Below, piece after piece: positions 36,430 through 46,039 of a stretch of 64,000 nucleotides of DNA. Position 1 is the stretch's first letter; every line of letters begins with the position of its first letter. The position numbers were made by a program, and so were the translations under genes. The notes beneath the pieces were generated by a model. That model ran no database searches and was not told where the DNA came from. It saw only the letters and a list, made by a program, of their open reading frames with translations. The stretch is from Ampullaceana balthica (lineage: Eukaryota; Mollusca; Gastropoda; Lymnaeidae), in NCBI GenBank assembly GCA_944989445.1, contig CALYLW010000162.1, positions 1 to 64,000 on the forward strand, given 5' to 3'.

Positions 36430-39292
36430 GAGTTGTGCATTATTTCCTTATCTAGATTAGGTTAACGCCCGGCCAGACGTGGATTCACTTATTTTTAAAA
36501 ACAAAATTCAACTCGCATTTGAGCCATGATTCATGTCTGTAAAGTTTTACTGGAGGAACGAGAGCGGTACAAATACAAATCATGTCCATATTCCCCAGGA
36601 AAGTATATTCATAAACAGATTTTAGAATTCACCAGCAATGAATTTTTTTTTATATTAGATTAGAGTTGTATTGTGACCCGTGTTTTTTAAATATCAAAGT
36701 TGATCGTATGCTCAAAATAATTCATATCACTTATTGACTGTTCTCATCAGAGAATTTCTTCGTGATTCACCAGAGTGACACAACAGGATGTGGGTGGAAC
36801 ATAGATCAAAAATGCATTTTTTATAGTCACTCACAGCCATAAGAATTAATTTATGGCTGACCGAAAGAATCTGTTGGTCTCTAGGTCGACTTACAATTAG
36901 CTTGCCAGTAGTGTTCTCTGCCAGGCCAGACAGAGGTTTTAAGCACACGTTTTTAAAGGAAACACAATCGAACTATATTCGAAACAACTAAAGTAGTAAT
37001 TAAACGTGTGCAACAGTTTATTGGAGTGTTTCATTACCTCTGGTCAATTAATTGATCTTTTCATTATGTATTGTCAATTATTGGATCTTTATATGATATT
37101 TGATTTATTATTACAGCTTATCGTAAAGTAAGGTCAATTATCCCACGATTTAGTTACCTATCGTGAATTATAATTAGACCTTTGCCCTATTTTTCCGGTG
37201 TTTCATTTTCCTAGAACACACTCCTTTCTCGCCTTTTATTTTGGGAAAATTAGTTGTTCACAATAAAAACAAAGCTAAATTAATTATATTGCAAATTAGC
37301 AATTTTGTTTTGGGTACAAGAGAATTTTTTCCCCATCATTTTAAATTTGCATTCTGATTTTTTTAAAAATTACTTTATTCAAGGGTTAAAAATGCATGAC
37401 ATTTTTTTTTAGTTATTAAATCTTTGTGAGGAGACAACGAAATAAACGATTTCGTAAAGTTGGAAACCCTTGAACTTAAACAGCAACACCAACAACTTTG
37501 GGGTAAAGTACACAGCTCTCGTATCAGAACCATAGTCTCAATTGCACGCCTATCACTTGAACGATTCTCATATCGATGGACAACGGGGAAATATCTGGCT
37601 GCCTAAGTGGTAGAATTAACCATCGGCTCCCTCAAACGTTTCTCTTTGTTTTATGCAAATTTCGGCTCGGTCCTCTTTATGTGCGCGGCTGCCGGACGGG
37701 ATATTGCCAACTCCTTGAAGGACGTAGGGTCGGGGTGACGACTTTACAGCTGGGTGCCCTAAGAGTGGGGGCTGGGGGTGGCGACATGACCGCTGGGGGC
37801 CCTATGAGTGGAGGGGGTGGGGGACGACTGTTTAATAAGTCTGATTGGTAAGGCTTATGGGTGGTGATGTCCAGAATCGCGGCAGTGCTTAGGCTTTCAG
37901 TCCGGTGAGATGGACATGTAATCGAGTACGCTCAATATAAAACAAAAGAGAACAACGCTTTTATTGAAAACAAAATGGTATCGAAACCTCTGCGTCGTAG
38001 AGTTTATTTTGATACAGTAAAATATCTTGTGCCAGAGCAGTGTGAATTGTTTTTAAAATTAAAATATGTCTTCTCATAACATCAGAAAAATGTAATCATT
38101 TTACGATAGGATATGATCACTAGCGTACTACAAATGTTTTAGTAACTTTAAAAATGTAAAGGACTGTTGTCTTCTTAATTGGCATACACTATATTTTATT
38201 ATCGTTCATCCACTAGTTGCTTAACACAATTTGTTTCGAGCTGCATGCAGTTGTATCATGAAAAATATGATTTGCCATGTTTTGTAGAGAAACAGTGAAT
38301 GTAATAAACATTATGTTGGTTGAAAAGGTCCAACAGAAAGAAATGTCCACAGCCCACGCTTATAGCCTGCTCATGTCACTTGTCGAGTATAACATTAGGG
38401 GTTAATGGTTATTTGCGCCATAGCAATGATTATGCTGATTTTACGCACGGTGCTGGTTATATTGAACGCGCTTTTATTATCACTTGGTGTTTAGGGGATG
38501 TGACGTAGTGACTGTTAGGTAGTCGAAGTGGAGAGTTGCACATTAGATGTTGTAGAAGGGGGAGGTGCCTAGGAGACGGGAATTAAACTTATTTAATTCT
38601 TGATCGGCGTTGTTGAGTTTATAGCCCAGACTTAAGTGGTCGTACCAATACTAAAACCCAAACCGTAACATCACTAATGAAATCAGCTGTATTTTATAAT
38701 AATAAACAATTTAAACAAAACAAAATTGTTCATTCGGTTAATTATTATGCATTACTGCAGGTTATTCACTATTGTAAGCCAAGTGATGACTGCTTCAACT
38801 TAATAATTTAATAATGGATATCGGTAACATGTGTTCATAATACTACATACTATTATGTCATGTTGGCCGGGGAGTTCACAAGTTAGTGAACAGCAGTGAA
38901 AACTCTTTGAAAGTTTCCTTTTTGTGTGACTTTTTCATTCAAAATTTATTTTGTTTGTTTGTTAGAGATCTTGAACATCGGAGCGCAACGAGCATGCTAT
39001 TTTCTAGTCTAGCCTGGATACTGTTAGCGGTAGCACTATAGATAATAGAATGAAGCATTCCGAATTCATTCATTCGTCTAGATGACTAAAATCATATACA
39101 AAATCATTTTGCATCATTGTAAAATCTCATAATTCAACTTTAATTTTTCTATAAATACAGTTGAAAATTTGGTCCATTCATTGATTTACAAGTTTTTAAT
39201 GACTTATGTTATCGTTAACGCAATTATTATATTACTAATCTCAATCTAAAGATAAATAGTTTGGCTCAAGCCTACTTGTTGGAATTTAAAGT
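36430..39292. other. Non-coding DNA, no gene recognised
   Basis: The less AT-rich stretch 37560-37850 contains a 91-codon plus-strand frame with glycine-rich low complexity and no recognisable domain. The rest is AT-rich. If the exon at 36271 is real, part of this could be intron. Confidence 0.35.
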
Positions 39293-40006
39293 TTATTTTC
39301 TAGGGATGCAAAATTTAACGATTAATTAATCGATTAATAGTTAACAAAATTTAGCTCTTAATTTTTTTAACGATTAATCGACCCATCGTTTACAAATGTA
39401 ACAGAAGTGAAAAAAGGCGGCCGATAAACATAAACAAATTTCCTGACGATTACACCAACATTTTGTTTTTAAACTATTGACTGTCGAGAATGTTCAAAAT
39501 GTTCATATACTAGTCTGTTTACCTAGTTGGTTAAAAGATGACATATAAAGGATACATTTCAGTGTTATTTCGACTTTTGACAAGTATGTTTAATAAATTA
39601 ATGTTACTTGTGACCAATGTTCCCTTTAAGCTGCGCGGCGCGTAGATATTTGAGCGACGCCGCGCAGCAGTTTTGATTTACAGCGCAATAAATTTGGTAA
39701 AATATTGCACAAAAAATGGATGCTGTGCAACTTTGCACACTTGTTTTTTTTCCTTTGCACACGGACCAACGAACCTTAGGCTACGTTTATAGAGGCGGTG
39801 GGTAGGCGGGTTGCCGCGAGTAACCAGAAAACCGCGCCTAATCACTCACGCGGTTGGTGTTTATAGTAAAAGCGGGGAAAAGTCAGACGACACGCAGTGA
39901 ACTACGTCACCAAGCTCACAGGTGTGGTTGATTCCAGGAAATATTTGTAAACATAACCTTGAACTAAAAAAAGCTATGGACTATTAACAACTTTGTCAGT
40001 GTGAAT

Positions 40007-40014
40007 TATAAATA
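40007..40014 (+). promoter_or_regulatory. TATA box upstream of the CCHC/KH frames
   Basis: TATAAATA lies inside the Harbinger-like element, 68 bases before the first ATG of the zinc-knuckle frame. The spacing allows a start site about 30 bases downstream and a leader of about 40 bases. This is inferred from sequence alone. Confidence 0.4.
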
Positions 40015-40074
40015 AAGGAACTTAAGTCGTATCCATTCATGGTGTGAAGAGTTTGATAATTGCAATTTTTGGAA

Positions 40075-40254
40075 ATGGACAAGAGACAAGATATTTCTGC
40101 AGCAATACAAATTAAAAGTCAAGAAAAAAGGCAAGGTATGAGAAACCAGAGTTTGCCAAACCAAGGCAACAGACAAACTATTTGCTGGTACTGTAACAAG
40201 CCAGTACATACGGTAAAGCAGTGTTACCACAATAAAGGACATGCAACCAAATAG
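40075..40254 (+). CDS. CCHC zinc-knuckle protein, N-terminal frame
   Basis: From the ATG at 40075 (MDKRQDISAAIQIKSQ...) the frame encodes 59 residues to a TAG at 40252-40254. Near its end it has a classical zinc knuckle, CWYCNKPVHTVKQC, spacing C-X2-C-X4-H-X4-C. Such knuckles bind single-stranded nucleic acid in retroviral Gag and in cellular RNA-binding proteins. The frame overlaps the start of the KH frame (+1 relative), and together they look like one protein broken by a one-base indel or joined by frameshifting. No intron is apparent. An upstream TTG at 40060 is in frame, but the ATG is the more natural start. It sits inside the Harbinger-like element, with a TATA box 68 bases upstream. 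Confidence 0.6.
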   Translation: MDKRQDISAAIQIKSQEKRQGMRNQSLPNQGNRQTICWYCNKPVHTVKQCYHNKGHATK

Positions 40255-40912
40255 GGTGTCACCTAATGGCAGCCCTTTAAGAAAGAAAACAGAAGAAAGA
40301 TCAAGACAAGATCACTTTGAAAACAAAGGTAGACAAGCATGGAGAGAAAAATATAATCATAATTCCAGACATAGAGATTATGATGAAAGTAGACAATCAT
40401 GGAGAGACAGATATAATCACAATTCCATATATAGAGATTATAATCAAAGCAGAAGATCATGGAGAGGCAGATATAGTTTTGATTCCAGAATAAGAAATTT
40501 TGATCAGCCATGGAGAAAGAATGAAAACCAAGACATGAATGATAGAAAAATAATAAAGTTGAATCGAGCACAAATAGAAACTAGTGACACTGTAGCCACT
40601 ATTGACAATCACATATATGATAAAAGGAATGAAGACCATAATAGTAGAGACAAAGATGGTACTAGTGAGTCTGAAACCATTCGTGTGAAATCATCTGAAG
40701 TAGGAACAACAATTGGTTGTGTATTAAGCAGAATGAAAGACATAGATAAAAACAATGATTTTCAGATAAAGCTTTCTACTGACAGTGACTCATCTGGTCG
40801 AAATTCTATTGAATTATCTGGAAGCAAAAATGATATCTCAAAAGCTAAACGACTTATTCAAGATGCTGGAATTAATATTGTGAATGGACATAATCGAATT
40901 CGTGGTTGGTGA
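40241..40912 (+). CDS. Arg/Trp/Tyr-repeat protein with C-terminal KH-like domain
   Basis: This 223-codon frame is the longest non-repetitive open frame in the window. Residues about 30-95 hold three related 20-residue repeats (RQAWREKYNHNSRHRDYDES, RQSWRDRYNHNSIYRDYNQS and a diverged third). This basic, aromatic composition resembles RNA-binding linkers. The C-terminal about 75 residues resemble a type I KH fold: IRVKSSEVGTTIGCVLSRM, then IELSGSKNDISKAKRLIQDA. The loop that is normally GXXG reads GCVL, so canonical nucleic-acid contacts may be lost. It follows the CCHC frame, from which it is displaced by one base; an in-frame TAA at 40232 closes it upstream. KH plus CCHC could come from an RNA helicase or germline RNA-binding gene, but I cannot assign one. 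The lack of disabling stops over 670 bp suggests selection or recent capture. Confidence 0.6.
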   Translation: MQPNRVSPNGSPLRKKTEERSRQDHFENKGRQAWREKYNHNSRHRDYDESRQSWRDRYNHNSIYRDYNQSRRSWRGRYSFDSRIRNFDQPWRKNENQDMNDRKIIKLNRAQIETSDTVATIDNHIYDKRNEDHNSRDKDGTSESETIRVKSSEVGTTIGCVLSRMKDIDKNNDFQIKLSTDSDSSGRNSIELSGSKNDISKAKRLIQDAGINIVNGHNRIRGW

Positions 40913-41165
40913 TATTATTGAACATTTAACAGTCTCAAGAAACATTCAAAGCCCATCTGTTTGAATTCACAGTCCCGCGCGTCAACGCGGAACAAGAACT
41001 AGCAACTAGTTCTGGTAATTACCCGCGCCGGCCGGAAAATTTGTCGCCTCGAGACACCCGCGTCCTCTATGAACACCTGCAAAGCAAAAATAGAAACATT
41101 CCTCGCGCGAGTCGACTCGCGCGTGGGATTTCCCGAAACCCGCCGCCTCTATAAGCGTAGCCTTA

Positions 41166-41437
41166 GGGACCGTCCATAAAGTACGTCACGCTCCAGCGGG
41201 GGGGAGGGGGTGTAATAAATTGTGACAGTTTGTGACATGGGGGGTCCGGCCATGTGTGACGTCACGGTGTTTTATATTAAATTTTGATTATTTTGTTAAT
41301 AAAAAACATCATTTTTGGTCGAAAGTGTGACGTTCTTTAGGGGTGGGGGGTCCGAGATGTGTGACAGTTTGTGACAGGGGGGAGGGGGGGGAGTTAAAAA
41401 TGGTAAAAATCGCGTGACGTACTTTATGGACGGCCCC
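41166..41437. mobile_element. GTCCATAAA-family MITE (272 bp), TTA-flanked
   Basis: The termini GGGRCCGTCCATAAAGTACG are inverted repeats, and the element lies between two TTA triplets (41163-41165 and 41438-41440). The left TTA is shared with the Harbinger-like element. Inside are several G runs, gtgacagtttgtgaca twice and one TGACGTCA palindrome. The family also occurs at 22779-24408. A 3-bp TTA duplication with GGG ends is compatible with Harbinger or Zator; not resolved. Confidence 0.85.
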
Positions 41438-41571
41438 TTAGAGGGAACATTGCTTATGACGCCATAGATTTTAATGTTTGGCTTTAATCGAAATTAACTA
41501 TTAATTAATCGTTAATTTTTCAAAAGTTAACTATTAAGTTTAAATTAACCGTAAACAGCCCCAATATTTTC

Positions 41572-42074
41572 CTTATTTGTATGTCCTCTGATTTAAACAA
41601 CAATATAGTCACAAAACTGAGTTGACAGAAACAGCCTCTTTTACAAAAATACGTCTGGAATATCGTTTTCATTGACGACACTGTCCTAAATCACAAGCTT
41701 AGTAAAAATGGCTTAAGAAACGTTCCCCCCCCCCATGTTATAAAAATAGAAAAAATTACATATTGACCACTGACCAAGTTGACCGGTCCGAGAAACGATA
41801 AATCATAGAATGAATTTTGGAACCATAGCTCTCTTCAACACCTAATGAGAAACTCTACGAGCCTTAAACAAAGCATTGACAGACCGAGGATCCTAATCAT
41901 CTCGATTGATGGGAGCGTTCAACTGGTTGGCGGGCCCACCAAGACATTTGATGAAGAACTTCGTACCATGTCCAAGCAGAAATCTCCGCTAGCCCTGATC
42001 CTTGACGTGTTATAATGCACGAGGCGTTGGCCCCTAATGGGTGTCAATGGCAGATCTCAACGTCACTGTGATAT
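41572..42074. other. Non-coding spacer, no gene recognised
   Basis: No named repeats. The stretch becomes less AT-rich from about 41930 towards the promoter-like patch. Confidence 0.4.
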
Positions 42075-42112
42075 GGGTGTGGGCGGGAGATCGAGAGATT
42101 TGCTTATAAATA
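42075..42112 (+). promoter_or_regulatory. Promoter-like patch: GC box and TATA box
   Basis: gggtgtgggcggga (a KLF/Sp1-type GC box, 42075-42088) precedes TATAAATA at 42105-42112. A start site would be expected near 42135-42140, in pyrimidine-rich ccgttctctccctccg. No coding frame starting with ATG follows within 200 bases, so this would drive a non-coding or distal-exon transcript. Inference from motifs only. Confidence 0.4.
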
Positions 42113-42166
42113 CCACCGTCCGTTCTCTCCCTCCGATTCCCCCCGGTGGGGCGAAATAATTGGGTC

Positions 42167-42259
42167 ATGCAAATTCGATTTATTCATCGCTACGGGCTCG
42201 TGAAACGCCCCTGACTTTATTTATAGCAAGATCTAAATCCAGCGCTGCGCTATTTATAG
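42167..42259 (+). promoter_or_regulatory. Cluster of octamer and MEF2-like sites
   Basis: ATGCAAAT (POU/octamer site) is at 42167-42174. The 11-mer tatttatagca occurs at 42218-42228 and again from 42251, where the preceding C gives CTATTTATAG, a perfect MEF2 consensus. The cluster lies 55-150 bases downstream of the TATA box. Confidence 0.35.
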
Positions 42260-42960
42260 CACGGCGGGAGCGAGATTGTCATGGAATTCATTTTCCTAAA
42301 GATCAAAGAAGCGCCCCCAAACACTGCAACTACGGACAATGCATCTGTGGTACCGACAAATCCTCCTGGACCATTAGATTGTTCCGTATCTTTATGTCAA
42401 CTGTTGTTGTTTTTTTTAAATTTGGCACGCCCATAATAAATTTTTTTATATATAATTAAATACTTATTATCAGTGATATATTTATGAAAATAGCCGCATT
42501 AGACATTTCTCAAAAACAAATAGCATTTTTTTTTAATTGCCTCTCTGACAACCGACAGAAAGTTTCCCCCACCTTCATTTTCCTCAAATCTAGATGAATT
42601 TTTCCTTTTGAAAATTTCAAATTATTAATACCAGGTTTCGTTGTGTGGTTGGGGGATTTTTTAATTTTTTTTGGGTGGGGGGGGGGTTGGATTTTTTTTG
42701 CGTGGGGTACAACAGATTCATTTATAAATATTTTATAAACATATTATTTTTAAAAATCTAGACGCAAGGTCATGACAAGGGTTACTTCAGAATCCTCAAA
42801 AAAAGATGTGAAGTATTGCCACCACACCACGTTGAGGCTTCCGTAGGACTTTAGCTAAGTTATGGTGGAAGTTGACGAAATGAAAAGTAAAGAAATGACC
42901 GTGAGGGCTGGCAGTACGCTGTCACTGTCCACGCCTCTCTTCACCCGCCCCCGTCAACCA
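42260..42960. other. AT-rich spacer with a G run, no gene recognised
   Basis: A T/G-rich run including ggtggggggggggttgg lies near 42670-42700; otherwise nothing is seen. Confidence 0.4.
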
Positions 42961-43391
42961 TTATGTCAGGTCCTTGCCATTAAGTCGGGTCCTTGCCGTT
43001 GAGTCAGGTTCTTGCCATTAAGTCAGGTCCTTGCCATTAAGTCGGGTCCTTGCCGTTGAGTCAGGTTCTTGCCATTAAGTCAGGTCCTTGCCATTAAGTC
43101 GGGTCCTTGCCATTAAGTCGGGTCCTTGCCATTAAGTCGGGTCCTTGCCATTAAGTCGGGTCCTTGCCATTAAGTCGGGTCCTTGCCATTAAGTCGGGTC
43201 CTTGCCATTAAGTCGGGTCCTTGCCATTAAGTCGGGTCCTTGCCATTAAGTCGGGTCCTTGCCATTAAGTCGGGTCCTTGACATTAAGTCGGGTCCTTGA
43301 CATTAAGTCGGGTCCTTGACATTAAGTCGGGTCCTTGACATTAAGTCGGGTCCTTGACATTAAGTCGGGTCCTTGACATTAAGTCAGGTCC
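42961..43391 (+). repeat. 19-bp minisatellite (gtcgggtccttgccattaa), about 23 units
   Basis: Units of 19 bp repeat exactly. The left end has a 57-bp higher-order period (three unit types) repeated twice. The middle is uniform gccattaa, and the last six or so units carry gacattaa instead. The variants are thus ordered along the array. Confidence 0.97.
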
Positions 43392-43499
43392 TAGCTAAAA
43401 AAGACAACAATAACTAACCAGTGTCGTTCTTCCCCCCCCCCTCATGAGCTTGATTCCTCACGGACGCGGATGTAACGCCATTTAAAAGTAAGCATTGAT

Positions 43500-43668
43500 C
43501 GATGGTTCTCACATTTTGTTATACAAGTACTTTAACCATGTACTGGTTATCCAAGCGGCGTCCAACCATTTAGACATTGCCTTACACTTCTCAGTCAATG
43601 TCCATGTATGGCTTCCTTGTACTCTCCACGAAGCCCTAAGAAGGTCACCGTTTGAGAATCACTTGATT
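43500..43668. mobile_element. Possible hAT-type MITE remnant
   Basis: The right end, reversed, reads caagtgattctcaaacggtg and the left end reads cgatggttctcac, resembling the CAGTG.TTCTCAAA family of ends. The target duplication is not clear. Confidence 0.35.
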
Positions 43669-44124
43669 AGGTAATCTTGGTTGGCATGCCTCTATCTATT
43701 TAAACTTATAAGGCGAATACAAAATTTTCTTGTTTTTACAATTTAAAGTTTCTCGTTTCGCTGCTGATTTGTTTTTGAAACATTGAGGAATATGGAGAAA
43801 CGTTTATATAGCTCTTTTTATAGAATTCTCCCAATTTCATTCATCGAAGATTGAAAAAGACACACGTTTTTAAATACTAAAAGTAAAATTTAAAAAACAG
43901 GGAATCCCTTTAAGAAGAAATGGGTTAAATAATTCTTGCTAAAAGATTCTAGAGCTCTGACACGGATACACTCTTGGGAGATGGGTGACGTATGTAGGAC
44001 CTTGTTCATTTCATCTTACGTCGTCTTATCCCAGCCGCACGATGTCAGATAAAGATCTCACCTGCTTATCTTAGGAAGGATTGCTTCTATGGCTCACATG
44101 TACTTTTGGTCTGGGGAATCCATA
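43669..44124. other. Non-coding spacer, no gene recognised
   Basis: No named repeats or coding signal. Confidence 0.4.
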
Positions 44125-44400
44125 GTCGATGTATAATTGTGTTCTGTCCCTGAATTCATGTCATTTAATGTATTTCATTCTATCCATTTCATTGTATTCT
44201 TGTCATTGTGTACATGTCATTGTGTCCATATTATTATATCCATGCCATTGTGTCAGAATCATTGCATCAATAACTTTGTGGCCATTTCATTGTATCCATG
44301 CCTTTGTGGCCATATCATTGTATGTATACATTCATGGTCATATCATTGTATACATGTCATTGCATCCATACATCTGTGGCCATATCATTGTATCTATGCC
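44125..44400 (+). repeat. Imperfect repeat (catttcattgtatccatg type)
   Basis: Degenerate units combining tcattgtatccatg and gtggccatatcattg run through the segment. The plus-strand His/Cys/Ile-rich frames here follow from the repeat. Confidence 0.7.
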
Positions 44401-44611
44401 ATCATAGCGAAGTCAATAGTGCGCTCGCCTCACAAGCTGAGGGGCGTGGGATCTAGCCCACGTTAAAGCCACAATAAAAAATGTTGATGAATGACTATCG
44501 CTAAAGAAAGTCATCCGCTGACCTTGAGAGGAGATGGGCGCCGCCATGGTCTTCCAAGCCCCGAGAAAGTTCTAATGGAAGCATTGGACCCCCCTACGAC
44601 TACGAGGTTAT

Positions 44612-44612
<1 letters not shown>
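44401..44612 (+). repeat. tRNA-derived SINE
   Basis: The head reads atagcgaagtcaatagtgcg then ctcgcctcacaagctgagg and gtgggatctagcccacg. These match the A-box, anticodon-arm and B-box layout of a tRNA, with gtgggWtcKagcccacg in the T arm. A body of about 140 bp follows and abuts a (CA)n tract. The B box is mutated, so this is probably an inactive copy. Confidence 0.7.

Positions 44613-44678
<66 letters not shown>
44613..44678. repeat. (CA)n microsatellite
   Basis: A pure dinucleotide tract directly 3' of the SINE body; it may have grown from the SINE tail. Confidence 0.98.
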
Positions 44679-44679
<1 letters not shown>

Positions 44680-45590
44680 GTCATCATATCCATAGCTTTG
44701 CCGACATGCCATTGCAAGCAAATTAAACACATTTTTTCCACGCTTGATAAACCAACCCACAACCTGTTAGTGCTTGTAGAATGAAAGTGATTACTCATAC
44801 AAACGTGAGGACCTTTGACATGTCAACGAGTGTCACGTCACGTGCGTAAAAATAAACGCCCCATAAACTTGCGTAACGTGTAGCGATGATAAAATGTATC
44901 TTACTAGCTTGTCATTGAATCACATACAAAAATGCTCAAAACAGAATGTATTATCTAGATGCGGTAATGTTTAGTACATGTATGGACGGTGTCAAAATAA
45001 CGGAGGGATTGGTCAAGTTGTTGACATCTTCTACTCACGTCGCCAGTAAACGAACCATGAGCACGACACTGAGTTTCAAAGGCCGTCGCCATAATGTCCC
45101 AACTACACGCCATGAAGCATTCACCTGCATGCATGAAAGAAAAGGAAGTAGATTTCTAGGCTGCTTTTAGCCACTGCTGAATTTGTTTCTTTGTATTCCT
45201 TAATTTGTACATAAAGCTAAAATTTACATTTTTGTGAACTGAAAGAGTGAAGTGTAATTTCTGATTTTCAATAAATAATATATTTAAATTCGGTTTAGTG
45301 TAATTTTTTTGGCGCGTTAAAAAGGGATTTACATTTTTTTAAGTAAACGATATTAGATCTCAAATTATTTTTATCACAGTACATTGTGCAAACTGACAAT
45401 TCAAAATTTTTAAAACTTGATATGTCCCTTAAAATTTGAACGTTCATTGTAATGCACCTCAAAATTCAGAAATGTTATTGTAATGTTCGTCAGAATTCTT
45501 AGCTCTTATTGTTTTATCCCTCAGAATTCGGAAATCTTATTGTTCTTGTCAAGGACTCGGTGTTTTTATTTCCAAAACGCAAGACAAACT
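44679..45590. other. Non-coding DNA, no gene recognised
   Basis: A 74-codon frame at 44946-45170 has no recognisable domain. Confidence 0.35.
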
Positions 45591-46039
45591 ATCAGTGGCG
45601 TAGCAATCAGTGGCGTAGCAATCAGTGGCGTAGCAAACAGTGGCGTAGCAATCAGTGGCGTAGCAATCAGTGGCGTAGCAATCAGTGGCGTAGCAATCAG
45701 TGGCGTAGCAATCAGTGGCGTAGCAATCAGTGGCGTAGCAATCAGTGGCGTAGCAATCAGTGGCGTAGCAATCAGTGGCGTAGCAATCAGTGGCGTAGCA
45801 ATCAGTGGCGTAGCAATCAGTGGCGTAGCAATCAGTGGCTTAGCAATCAGTGGCGTAGCAATCAGTGGCGTAGCAATCAGTGGCGTAGCAATCAGTGGCG
45901 TAGCAATCAGTGGCGTAGCAATCAGTGGCGTAGCAATCAGTGGCGTAGCAAACAGTGGCGTAGCAATCAGTGGCGTAGCAATCAGTGGCGTAGCAATCAG
46001 TGGCGTAGCAATCAGTGGCGTAGCAATCAGTGGCGTAGC
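45591..46039 (+). repeat. 15-bp minisatellite (cagtggcgtagcaat), about 30 units
   Basis: The 15-bp units are almost identical, with three isolated variants (aacagtgg near 45633 and 45948, ggcttagc near 45838). The last unit runs into cagtggcgtagcttgtgttc. The unit equals a CAGTGGCGTAGC transposon terminus of hAT type (compare 61707). The IS-GVA repeats in the plus-strand frame are not considered a protein. Confidence 0.97.

Larger units (their letters stand above)
39779..41162 (+). mobile_element. Harbinger-like element (level 3) carrying a CCHC/KH gene
   Basis: The 20-bp termini GGCTACGYTTATAGAGGCGG differ by a single base, and the element is flanked by TTA on both sides (39776-39778 and 41163-41165). 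A 3-bp TTA duplication with GG ends fits PIF/Harbinger, though other 3-bp superfamilies cannot be excluded. It is 1384 bp long. No DDE transposase or Myb-like protein is seen; instead it contains a TATA box and two overlapping frames for a zinc-knuckle and KH-like protein. It is therefore a non-autonomous element with cargo or a captured gene. Confidence 0.8.
39615..41452. mobile_element. Second hAT-type element (level 2), inserted in level 1
   Basis: The ends are CAATGTTCCCT and its reverse complement, followed by aagctgcgcggcgcgtag at the left. The flanks CTTGTGAC (39607-39614) and CTTATGAC (41453-41460) match at 7 of 8. The element's body is represented by 39615-39775 and 41441-41452; the rest is two further insertions. 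Confidence 0.85.
39301..41563. mobile_element. Outer hAT-type element (level 1 of a nested set)
   Basis: The left end tagggatgcaaaatttaacg and, reversed, the right end tggggctgtttacggttaa are followed by matching ttaatcgattaat-type sequence on both sides. The flanks TTATTTTC (39293-39300) and ATATTTTC (41564-41571) match at 7 of 8, supporting an 8-bp hAT duplication. Everything from 39615 to 41452 is a later insertion into it. Confidence 0.82.

Noticed and set aside
37576..37851. 91-codon glycine-rich frame
   Set aside because: The C-terminal half is G-tract translation; no domain.
42961..43391. CRISPR array
   Set aside because: This and the other arrays are direct repeats without unique spacers, in a eukaryotic context.
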